Shown one piece after another: positions 1 through 5,354 of a stretch of DNA of 5,354 bases. A program made the position numbers and the translations under genes. The stretch is from an uncultured Lachnospiraceae bacterium. GTDB taxonomy: Bacteria; Bacillota; Clostridia; Lachnospirales; Lachnospiraceae. The notes under the pieces are model-generated. The model did not search any database. It saw only the letters and a list, made by a program, of their open reading frames with translations, and was not told where the DNA came from. Where the stretch lies: contig CAMAHO010000148.1 of assembly GCA_945834545.1 (NCBI GenBank), positions 1 to 5,354 of the forward strand, in the 5' to 3' direction. The first letter of the stretch is position 1, and every line of letters begins with the position of its first letter.

Positions 1-46
1 GCGAAGCGGACATAAAAACTAAATGAAAGAAAGAGAGGATAGAAAG

Positions 47-1270
47 ATGACAATTTACGACGAATTAAAAGCTCGTGGTCTGTTAGCACAGCTTACAGAC
101 GAGGAAGAAATTAAGGAATTAATTAACAATGGAAAGGCCGTGTTTTACATTGGCTTTGACCCCACTGCAGACAGTCTTCATGTAGGTCACTTTATGGCTC
201 TTTGCTTGATGAAGAGACTGCAAATGGCAGGAAACAGACCTATTGCCCTGATTGGCGGTGGTACTGCAATGATCGGAGATCCATCCGGCAGAACAGATAT
301 GCGTTCCATGATGACAACAGAGCAGATTGACCACAACTGTGAATGCTTTAAAAAGCAGATGAGCCGATTCATTGAGTTTGGAGAAGGAAAGGCTATGATG
401 GTAAACAATGCTGATTGGCTGAGAGGACTGAATTACATTGAGTTCTTAAGAGAGGTAGGTGCTCACTTTTCTGTAAATCGTATGCTGACAGCGGAATGCT
501 ACAAGCAGAGAATGGAGAAGGGACTTAGCTTCTTAGAGTTTAATTACATGATTATGCAAAGCTATGATTTCCTTGAACTTTTCAAGCGTTATGGCTGCAA
601 TATGCAGTTTGGCGGAGATGACCAGTGGAGTAATATGCTTGGCGGAACCGAGCTTATCAGAAGAAAGCTTGGCAAGGATGCCTATGCTATGACCATTACA
701 CTGCTTTTGAATTCTGAAGGCAAAAAGATGGGAAAAACCCAAAAGGGTGCTGTTTGGCTGGATCCTGAGAAAACCTCTCCCTACGAGTTTTACCAGTACT
801 GGAGAAATGTAGCGGATGCGGACGTGCTGAAATGCTTGAGGATGCTTACCTTCCTTCCTTTAGAGGAAATTGATGCTATGGATAAGTGGGAGGGTAGCCA
901 GTTAAACACAGCAAAGGAGATTCTTGCCTTCGAGCTAACTAAGCTTGTACATGGCGAAGAAGAGGCAACAAAAGCCCAGGAGTCTGCCAAGGCATTATTT
1001 GCAGGTGGAGCAGATACAGCAAATATTCCTACTGTAACCTTACAGGAGAGCGATTTTAAAGACGGTAAAATTGATATTCTTGGAGTGCTTGTATCAGCAG
1101 GCCTTTGCCAGTCCAGAGCAGAGGCAAGGAGAAATGTGGAGCAGGGGGGTGTCACTGTAAATGATGAAAAAGTCGGTGACATTAAAACTGCCTATGCACC
1201 GGATGCTTTTGTAGGAGATGGTTTGCTTGTAAAACGAGGAAAGAAGAATTTTAAGAGACTCATTATGTAA
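47..1270 (+). CDS. tyrS: Tyrosyl-tRNA synthetase (TyrRS)
   Basis: Class I aminoacyl-tRNA synthetase that charges tRNA-Tyr with tyrosine using ATP in the cytoplasm. Numbered from the start at 47 (407 aa), the Rossmann catalytic domain shows the YIGFDPTADS substrate-pocket segment (Y34, D38), the HIGH-type motif HVGH (45-48), the tyrosine-binding segment YMIMQSYDF (167-175), the GGDDQWSN segment (189-196) and the KMSKS-type loop in its bacterial TyrRS form, KMGKT (227-231). An S4 RNA-binding domain occupies about 339-407. Length is normal for the family. An in-frame ATG at 23 would add eight charged residues, but AGAGG at 34-38 lies 8 bases before the ATG at 47 and no comparable site precedes 23, so 47 is preferred. 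The stop is TAA at 1268-1270. tyrS genes in Firmicutes are often controlled by a T-box leader; that region lies outside the window, so it cannot be judged here. The identity is very secure; only the start is debatable. Confidence 0.97.
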   Translation: MTIYDELKARGLLAQLTDEEEIKELINNGKAVFYIGFDPTADSLHVGHFMALCLMKRLQMAGNRPIALIGGGTAMIGDPSGRTDMRSMMTTEQIDHNCECFKKQMSRFIEFGEGKAMMVNNADWLRGLNYIEFLREVGAHFSVNRMLTAECYKQRMEKGLSFLEFNYMIMQSYDFLELFKRYGCNMQFGGDDQWSNMLGGTELIRRKLGKDAYAMTITLLLNSEGKKMGKTQKGAVWLDPEKTSPYEFYQYWRNVADADVLKCLRMLTFLPLEEIDAMDKWEGSQLNTAKEILAFELTKLVHGEEEATKAQESAKALFAGGADTANIPTVTLQESDFKDGKIDILGVLVSAGLCQSRAEARRNVEQGGVTVNDEKVGDIKTAYAPDAFVGDGLLVKRGKKNFKRLIM

Positions 1271-1276
1271 AATCAC

Positions 1277-1305
1277 TTGACCATTTTGGAACAAAAAAGT
1301 ATAAT
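1277..1305 (+). promoter_or_regulatory. Sigma-A type promoter downstream of tyrS
   Basis: The -35 box TTGACC (1277-1282) matches consensus at 5 of 6 positions and the -10 box TATAAT (1300-1305) at 6 of 6, with the optimal 17-base spacer. Predicted transcription start is near 1312. It begins 7 bases after the tyrS stop, so it serves whatever follows: the structured RNA region and possibly the MutS2-like gene 330 bases on. This is the best promoter visible in the window. It is a prediction from sequence only. Confidence 0.7.
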
Positions 1306-1311
1306 GTAAAA

Positions 1312-1514
1312 AACTTTAGGAGATTTTTGTTTGTTAAGTTTAATTGTAATCGAATGCGTTGCAAAATAAATATTGCAGGGTGGCTTATAGTTGACACTAG
1401 GAGTCTGCCCACTTGTTGACACTTTATTGTCAGTGTTTCGCCTTACAATTGCTTAATATTGTGGTAATTAATTTCTGAATGAATATTAGCATGGCTGTAT
1501 GGCCATGCTATTTT
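1312..1514 (+). ncRNA. Candidate structured small RNA or leader RNA, family unknown
   Basis: A transcript starting near 1312 and ending at the hairpin terminator at 1514 would be about 203 nt. A long-range helix closes the domain: TTAAG (1334-1338) pairs with CTTAA (1452-1456), AATTGTAA (1342-1349) with TTACAATT (1443-1450), and CGAA (1351-1354) with TTCG (1437-1440), giving 17 Watson-Crick pairs separated by small internal loops; U1332-A1458 and G1333-U1457 could extend it. Inside are TGCAA/TTGCA (1360-1364 with 1373-1377), a helix GTGG/CCAC (1380-1383 with 1409-1412) continuing into CTTATAG/CTAGGAG (1384-1390 with 1397-1403, one mismatch and one G-U), and TGACA/TGTCA (1417-1421 with 1428-1432). 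I do not recognise an Rfam family. It may be an independent small RNA, or a 5' leader of the MutS2-like gene. No convincing protein is encoded here. The pairing is seen in the sequence; expression and function are inferred. Confidence 0.4.
1487..1514 (+). terminator. Rho-independent terminator-like hairpin 1
   Basis: TAGCATGGC (1487-1495) and GCCATGCTA (1502-1510) form a perfect 9-bp stem with a 6-base loop, followed by TTTT (1511-1514). The T tract is short, so efficiency may be moderate. No T tract follows on the other strand, so it acts in the + direction. It would end tyrS read-through and any transcript from the promoter at 1277-1305. Confidence 0.6.
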
Positions 1515-1554
1515 CATATCATTTCGGAAGATATATATCCTATACAGATAGAAC

Positions 1555-1599
1555 ATAACCATAGTATCTAAATGCAGTTTAGGCTACTATGGTTATTTT
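1555..1599 (+). terminator. Rho-independent terminator-like hairpin 2, before the MutS2-like gene
   Basis: ATAACCATAGTA (1555-1566) and TACTATGGTTAT (1585-1596) form a perfect 12-bp stem, extended past a small internal loop by CTAAA/TTTAG (1568-1572 with 1578-1582) around the loop TGCAG. TTT and then AAATTT follow, a mediocre T tract interrupted by A residues. It lies 37 bases before the start codon of the MutS2-like gene. It may be a second terminator, an attenuator, or a 5' stem that stabilises the mRNA. The stem is certain; the role is not. Confidence 0.5.
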
Positions 1600-1636
1600 A
1601 AATTTCTGGCGAAATACTAGAATGTGAGGGTAAGAA

Positions 1637-3538
1637 ATGAATATAGAGAGACAGATAGAATTTGACAAAATAAAAGAAAAATGGGCTGAATTAGCATTAA
1701 CAGATTGGGCAAAAGAGAGAATTCGTACAAGCACACTGTATTTTTCGGAAGCGGAATTGTTAAAACAATTGAAAGATACAACAGACGCAAGGGAGCTTAT
1801 TGAAAAGTTAGGGACACCCCCATTACAAAATATGAGTGAATTAAAAGAGGCCTTATTAATAGCAGAAAAAGGAGAGTGTTTAAGCCCTTATCAATTAGAG
1901 CGGGTAGAGAAGTTTTTGGTGGCCATCAGAAGGTTTAAGGAGTATCTGGCCAGAGGGAAGGCACTTCAAAATTCTTTGGCGTACTATGAAGAAAATCTGG
2001 ATGAGCTTTCAGAATTGCACCAGGAGATTTCTGTTAAAATCAGAAATGGAGAGGTGGATGATTATGCATCAAAGGAGCTGGAACAGATACGCCGGCAAAT
2101 AGAAAAGTGTGAAGAACAGATGAAGCAGAAGGCGGAGCAAATCCTGCGCTCCAATAAGGAATGTATGGCAGATAACTATTGTACCTTTCGGAATGGTAGG
2201 ATATGCCTTCCGGTGAAAAAGGATTATAAGTTTAAGATATCCGGCAGTGTGATTGATAAGTCCTCCACCGGAAGCACATTGTTTATCGAACCAACCAGCG
2301 TTGCGAAATACTATGAAGAGCTGCAATTACTCAAAATGAATGAGGAAAACGAGGTGTACAACATTTTATACGCCCTATCAGCCTTTGTATTAGAAAACAC
2401 ACCTGTCTTGCAGAATGATTTGGTAATGATTGAAAAGCTGGATTTTATCTTTTCTAAGGGGAAACTAAGCCTGGATATGGAGGCTGTAGAACCAACAATC
2501 AATACGAAACGTCACATCAAACTTCAGGAGGCACGACATCCCTTGATGGAGAGGTCTGTAGCAGTTCCTTTAGAGTTTGAAATAGGCGGAAACACACGTG
2601 GTATCATTATAACTGGTCCGAATACGGGAGGAAAAACCGTAGCAATTAAAACAGTAATGTTAAATTGTATTATGGCTCAGTGCGGATTGCATGTTACTTG
2701 TAAACAGGCTGATATTTGTATGAACAGTGTATATTTATGTGATATTGGGGACGGGCAAAATCTGTCGGAAAATCTGTCTACTTTTTCTGCTCATATAACA
2801 AATGTGCTGGAAGTATTGAGGGAAGCAAATAAGGATAGCTTTGTGATACTGGACGAATTAGGCTCAGGGACAGATCCTACGGAGGGCATGGGAATTGCCA
2901 TAGCAATCTTGGAAGAGCTTAGAAAGAGCGGCGCTATTTTTTTGGTGACAACGCATTATCCGGAAGTAAAAGAATATGCGACTAAGGCGGAAGGGATTGT
3001 GAATGCACGCATGACCTTTGACAAAGAAACCTTATGTCCCACATATCAAATGATTATTGGAGAAGCAGGTGAAAGCTGTGCTTTTTATATAGCAGACCGG
3101 TTAGGAATGCCACAGGAAATGTTGAAAGTGGCGATTAGGGCTGCATATGGAGAGGAGGCAGCAAGGTCATATTCGTTTCATACTTCGGAAAGTACGATCC
3201 TTAAGAAAAGTGCAACGAAAATTACGAAAGTAAAAACCGGAAAAAGGAATGCAGAGCTTACTGACAAATATCAAATTGGAGACAGTGTCATGGTTTATCC
3301 TGAGAAAAAGATAGGGATAGTGTGTGCGCCAATCAATGAAAAAGGCGTTTTGAGGGTACAGCTTCCAAACAAGAAAATATGGATTAACCATAAGCGGGTA
3401 AAGCTGCATGTAGCTGCAACAGAGCTTTATCCGGAGGATTATGATTTCTCCATCCTCTTTGATACAGTAGAAAATCGCAAAAAACGTCACGATATGCAAA
3501 GGAAATATACAGATGCAGTGATAGAGTCGGAAGAATAG
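1637..3538 (+). CDS. MutS2-family ATPase lacking the Smr nuclease domain
   Basis: A 633-aa protein of the MutS2 branch of the MutS family. MutS2 proteins bind branched or recombination DNA, and some are tied to ribosome collision rescue. In order: a helical N-terminal core (about 1-140), a charged coiled-coil stretch (about 140-180), the MutS2-typical block ending in LFIEP (215-219), and the ABC-type ATPase with Walker A GPNTGGKT (327-334), Walker B LDELGSGTDP (405-414, D406/E407) and the H-loop TTH (438-440). The post-ATPase signature GESCAFYIADRLGMP runs from 478 to 492. After a short linker comes a small basic beta-rich segment starting YQIGDSVMV (545-553), resembling the MutS2 KOW/SH3-like domain, then a charged tail. 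Typical MutS2 is about 780 aa with a C-terminal Smr endonuclease; here that domain is absent and the ATPase-KOW linker is short. The reading frame is intact and the ATPase motifs complete, so it is not a broken gene. GAGGG (1626-1630) sits 6 bases before the ATG. Its precise function is unknown; calling it mutS2 would overstate the similarity. Confidence 0.88.
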   Translation: MNIERQIEFDKIKEKWAELALTDWAKERIRTSTLYFSEAELLKQLKDTTDARELIEKLGTPPLQNMSELKEALLIAEKGECLSPYQLERVEKFLVAIRRFKEYLARGKALQNSLAYYEENLDELSELHQEISVKIRNGEVDDYASKELEQIRRQIEKCEEQMKQKAEQILRSNKECMADNYCTFRNGRICLPVKKDYKFKISGSVIDKSSTGSTLFIEPTSVAKYYEELQLLKMNEENEVYNILYALSAFVLENTPVLQNDLVMIEKLDFIFSKGKLSLDMEAVEPTINTKRHIKLQEARHPLMERSVAVPLEFEIGGNTRGIIITGPNTGGKTVAIKTVMLNCIMAQCGLHVTCKQADICMNSVYLCDIGDGQNLSENLSTFSAHITNVLEVLREANKDSFVILDELGSGTDPTEGMGIAIAILEELRKSGAIFLVTTHYPEVKEYATKAEGIVNARMTFDKETLCPTYQMIIGEAGESCAFYIADRLGMPQEMLKVAIRAAYGEEAARSYSFHTSESTILKKSATKITKVKTGKRNAELTDKYQIGDSVMVYPEKKIGIVCAPINEKGVLRVQLPNKKIWINHKRVKLHVAATELYPEDYDFSILFDTVENRKKRHDMQRKYTDAVIESEE

Positions 3539-3555
3539 AATTCATTGTACCAATG

Positions 3556-3584
3556 TCATAACTGCATAAATGAGTACATAAACT
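3556..3584 (+). promoter_or_regulatory. Candidate sigma-E promoter of spoIVA
   Basis: TCATAAC (3556-3562) as a -35 element and CATAAACT (3577-3584) as a -10 element are separated by 14 bases. The -10 matches the sigma-E form CATACAAT at 6 of 8 positions and the spacing is within the usual 13-15. In Bacillus, spoIVA is transcribed by sigma-E in the mother cell, so such a site is expected in this 97-base gap. Several other CATA-type words occur nearby (for example 3591-3600), so the exact site is uncertain. Confidence 0.4.
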
Positions 3585-3624
3585 ATATGGAATACATATA
3601 AGTACACAGTATATTTGGGTAATT

Positions 3625-3630
3625 AGGAGG
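3625..3630 (+). promoter_or_regulatory. Strong ribosome binding site of spoIVA
   Basis: AGGAGG lies 5 bases before ATG 3636 and 8 bases before the adjacent in-frame ATG 3639. Both starts are usable; the second has the more standard spacing and would shorten the protein by one methionine. Confidence 0.85.
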
Positions 3631-3635
3631 CAGTT

Positions 3636-5120
3636 ATGATGCAATTTCAGTCTACATATGATTTGTATAAGGATATGAGCAATAGGACAAAGGGGGAAAT
3701 CTATCTGGGTGTTGTAGGCCCCGTGAGAACAGGTAAGTCCACCTTTATCAAGCGCTTTATGGAGGAAATGGTATTGCCGTCTATGGTGGATCAGGCAGAA
3801 ATGGAACGGGCTATGGACGAACTGCCCCAAAGCGCTGATGGCAAGACGATTACTACAACAGAACCGAAGTTTATACCCGCAACAGCAGCGGATGTGATGC
3901 TGGAACAGGATGTAGAGGTTAAAATCCGGTTGATTGACTGTGTAGGATATATGGTGGATGGCGCTGTGGGTCATATGGAGGAAGAGCGGGAGCGCTATGT
4001 AAAGACTCCCTGGTTTGAAGAGGCAATACCTTTTTCGCAAGCTGCTTCCATGGGAACCGATAAGGTCATAAGAGATCATTCCACAATAGGTGTGGTGGTC
4101 ACCTCAGACGGAACCATCGGTACTTCGCTTAGACGCGAGGATTATAAGAAGGCAGAGGATATGGCCGTTACGAAGTGTAAGGAAATCGGAAAACCTTTTA
4201 TTGTGATTTTAAATACCAGAAAACCCTATGACAAAGGAACAAAGGAAGAAATCGAGAGAATGGAGCAGCTGTATCAGGTACCTGCCATGGCTTTAAATTG
4301 TCAGGAGATGGGAAGGGAAGATATCGTACAGGTGCTGCAAAAGCTGGTATATGCATTTCCTTTAGTCAGCCTGCAATTCTATCTGCCTGGCTGGACCAGG
4401 ATGCTTCAAAGCAGTCATCCCGTTAAGACATATCTTGCTGATACCTTAGGAGAGTATTTAAAGAAGTATAATACTATGAATGATATTGTATCTGAAAGAC
4501 TGGATATGGATGAAGAGTTCATTAAAGATGCGTCTATCAAGAATGTTGATTTTAGTGTTGGCAATGTCACCGTTTGGATTCAGCCCAAGGAAGAGTATTA
4601 CTATCAGATGCTGTCAGAGTGGTTCCGAGAACCAGTGAATAGTGAACGGGATTTGTTGGAGCTTTTAAAACAATATGCAGATATGAAGGAGGAATACGAT
4701 GCTCTGCTGGATGGCATTGTTGGCGTAAAAGCAAAGGGCTATGGTATGGTGCGACCCTTAAAAGAAAACATTGTAATTGAAAAACCTATCGTAGTAAAGC
4801 AAGGTAATAAATACGGGGTTAAGATTAAGGCTCACGGTCCTTCCGTGCATATGATAAAAGCCGATGTGGAAACCGAAATTGCTCCGATTGTAGGAGATAA
4901 GCAACAGGCTGAGGATTTGGTAAGATATATCGAAAAGGATGGAAAAGAAGAGGAGATTTGGAATACCAATATCTTTGGAAAGACTGTTTTACAGCTTGTA
5001 AATGACGGAATGAATGCAAAAATGGCGCGTATAGAAGAGGAAAGTCAACAGAAATTGCAAGAATCCATGCAAAAAATAGTCAACGACAGTAATGGCGGGA
5101 TGATTTGCATCATAATATAA
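3636..5120 (+). CDS. spoIVA: Stage IV sporulation protein A (spore coat ATPase)
   Basis: SpoIVA is a cytoskeletal ATPase of the TRAFAC class. It assembles on the outer forespore membrane in the mother cell, polymerises with ATP hydrolysis to form the coat basement layer, and is needed for coat attachment and cortex formation. Numbered from 3636, the N-terminal nucleotide-binding domain shows Walker A GPVRTGKS (28-35, K34), the conserved DELPQSADGKT and TTTEPKF segments (61-79) carrying the sensor threonines, and Walker B IRLIDCVG (97-104, D101). Further blocks TPWFEE and HSTIGVVVTSDGTIG match the family closely. The middle domain is more divergent. The C-terminal part contains GYGMVRP, the GVKIKAHGPSVHMIKADVE block and a glycine-containing hydrophobic end, NGGMICIII, equivalent to the end that in Bacillus engages SpoVM. 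At 494 aa, full length matches the roughly 492 aa of Bacillus subtilis. It is separated by 97 bases from the upstream MutS2-like gene. No T-rich terminator is seen downstream within the window. The identity is very secure. Confidence 0.97.
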   Translation: MMQFQSTYDLYKDMSNRTKGEIYLGVVGPVRTGKSTFIKRFMEEMVLPSMVDQAEMERAMDELPQSADGKTITTTEPKFIPATAADVMLEQDVEVKIRLIDCVGYMVDGAVGHMEEERERYVKTPWFEEAIPFSQAASMGTDKVIRDHSTIGVVVTSDGTIGTSLRREDYKKAEDMAVTKCKEIGKPFIVILNTRKPYDKGTKEEIERMEQLYQVPAMALNCQEMGREDIVQVLQKLVYAFPLVSLQFYLPGWTRMLQSSHPVKTYLADTLGEYLKKYNTMNDIVSERLDMDEEFIKDASIKNVDFSVGNVTVWIQPKEEYYYQMLSEWFREPVNSERDLLELLKQYADMKEEYDALLDGIVGVKAKGYGMVRPLKENIVIEKPIVVKQGNKYGVKIKAHGPSVHMIKADVETEIAPIVGDKQQAEDLVRYIEKDGKEEEIWNTNIFGKTVLQLVNDGMNAKMARIEEESQQKLQESMQKIVNDSNGGMICIII

Positions 5121-5124
5121 TCTA

Positions 5125-5283
5125 ACAGTTCAGCCATACCCGACGGACAGCCAAATTATGCTCGCATAAATTTGGCTGTTTGTCAGGGTATGAGCTAAAC
5201 GCCCATTTATGAGCAAAGTTAGCTGCGAAGCAGCGAGAAAGCACCGAAGGTGCGGCTTTGCGAATGGGCGTTGGCTGAACTGT
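5125..5283. repeat. Nested palindromic intergenic element with 12-base terminal inverted repeats
   Basis: ACAGTTCAGCCA (5125-5136) and TGGCTGAACTGT (5272-5283) are perfect inverted repeats enclosing 135 bases. Inside are a long near-perfect hairpin (5135-5192) and a second arm closed by AACGCCCATT (5198-5207) with AATGGGCGTT (5263-5272). This arm contains GCAAAG/CTTTGC (5213-5218 with 5256-5261) and two GAA-capped hairpins, GCTGC/GCAGC (5222-5234) and GCACC/GGTGC (5241-5253). It begins 5 bases after the spoIVA stop. No open reading frame of note, transposase or target-site duplication is visible. It resembles small palindromic interspersed repeats or a MITE-like element; the mobile origin is inference. 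As RNA it would fold as a branched structure on the spoIVA 3' end. Confidence 0.7.
5135..5192. repeat. Long hairpin-forming inverted repeat after spoIVA
   Basis: CATACCC (5135-5141) pairs with GGGTATG (5186-5192). The stem continues through 5142-5157 with 5169-5184, including two G-U pairs if read as RNA, and closes with ATG/CAT around the loop CTCG (5161-5164). Single unpaired A residues lie at 5168 and 5185. In all, 26 pairs span 58 bases. No T tract follows, so it is not a standard terminator, though it could protect the spoIVA mRNA 3' end. It is part of the larger palindromic element. Confidence 0.75.
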
Positions 5284-5292
5284 AAGTGAGTT
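5238..5292. repeat. Direct repeat copy 1 (55 bases, 62-base period)
   Basis: The 55 bases starting AAAGCACCGAAGGTGC and ending AAGTGAGTT recur exactly at 5300-5354. The unit carries a GAA-capped hairpin (5241-5253), the AATGGGCGTT arm and the TGGCTGAACTGT terminal repeat, so part of it is the right side of the palindromic element. Confidence 0.9.
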
Positions 5293-5299
5293 CGAGCGC

Positions 5300-5354
5300 A
5301 AAGCACCGAAGGTGCGGCTTTGCGAATGGGCGTTGGCTGAACTGTAAGTGAGTT
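5300..5354. repeat. Direct repeat copy 2, running to the window end
   Basis: This is an exact second copy of 5238-5292, separated from it by the 7-base spacer CGAGCGC. The last matching base is the last base of the window, so the repeat may continue as a longer tandem array. CGCAAA (5297-5302, with the spacer contributing CGC) can pair with TTTGCG downstream, outside the GAA-capped hairpin at 5303-5315. Confidence 0.9.

Noticed and set aside
23..46. ATG at 23 as the tyrS start.
   Set aside because: No ribosome binding site precedes it, and the extra eight residues are not typical of the family; ATG 47 has AGAGG at good spacing.
1377..1390. AGGGTGGC resembles the first half of the conserved T-box motif of aminoacyl-tRNA synthetase leaders.
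   Set aside because: The second half of the motif (ACCGCG) is absent, it lies only about 65 bases from the predicted transcript start, there is no recognisable Stem I specifier domain, and the downstream gene is neither a synthetase nor an amino acid gene.
1327..1419. A 30-codon frame starting at TTG 1327.
   Set aside because: AGGAGA ends only 3 bases before this start, the start is TTG, and the frame overlaps the structured RNA helix; nothing suggests a conserved protein.
3543..3555. Small hairpin CATTG/CAATG just after the MutS2-like gene as a possible terminator.
   Set aside because: It has only 5 pairs and a 3-base loop, and no T tract follows.
3384..4079. A 231-codon open frame on the minus strand overlapping the 3' end of the MutS2-like gene and the start of spoIVA.
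   Set aside because: It lies antisense to two well-identified genes, has an unusual His- and Cys-rich composition typical of a shadow frame, and has no recognisable domain.
5135..5192. Long hairpin after spoIVA as its intrinsic terminator.
   Set aside because: It is followed by GAGCTAAACG with no run of T on either strand, so it does not fit a rho-independent terminator despite the strong stem.
5222..5354. Repeats near the end as a CRISPR array.
   Set aside because: There are only two copies, the period of 62 is almost wholly repeat (55 bases) with a 7-base spacer, and no cas genes are nearby.

Overview
The window reads as chromosomal DNA of a spore-forming, low-to-moderate GC Firmicute, most likely a clostridial species near the Lachnospiraceae. 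The basis is the spoIVA gene (restricted to endospore formers), the strong AGGAGG-type ribosome binding sites, the AT-rich intergenic DNA with sigma-A style promoters, and a GAA-capped palindromic repeat of the kind scattered between genes in that group. The taxonomic call is inference; no rRNA is present.

Layout, all on the + strand. (1) tyrS, tyrosyl-tRNA synthetase, is essentially complete; its best start is at 47, and only 46 bases of its upstream region are in the window. (2) A 366-base gap (1271-1636) holds no convincing protein gene but is not featureless. It has a near-consensus sigma-A promoter (TTGACC, 17 bases, TATAAT) just after tyrS, a long-range base-paired RNA domain (about 1332-1458) with internal hairpins, a terminator-like hairpin (1487-1514) and a second one (1555-1599). 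This looks like either a roughly 200-nt small RNA or a structured leader for the next gene. (3) A 633-residue MutS2-family ATPase (1637-3538) keeps the MutS2 core and a small basic KOW-like tail but lacks the C-terminal Smr nuclease domain. (4) A 97-base gap has a candidate sigma-E promoter. (5) spoIVA (3636-5120) encodes the spore coat morphogenetic ATPase. (6) After spoIVA lies a nested palindromic element (5125-5283) bounded by perfect 12-base inverted repeats, whose right part is duplicated with a 62-base period up to the end of the window.

The three proteins do not form an obvious pathway. tyrS is separated from the rest by its own downstream promoter and terminators. The MutS2-like gene and spoIVA are co-directional with no clear terminator between them, so some read-through is possible, but spoIVA probably has its own mother-cell promoter. 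The parts of the window least explained by known features are the structured RNA between tyrS and the MutS2-like gene, and the palindromic repeat after spoIVA.
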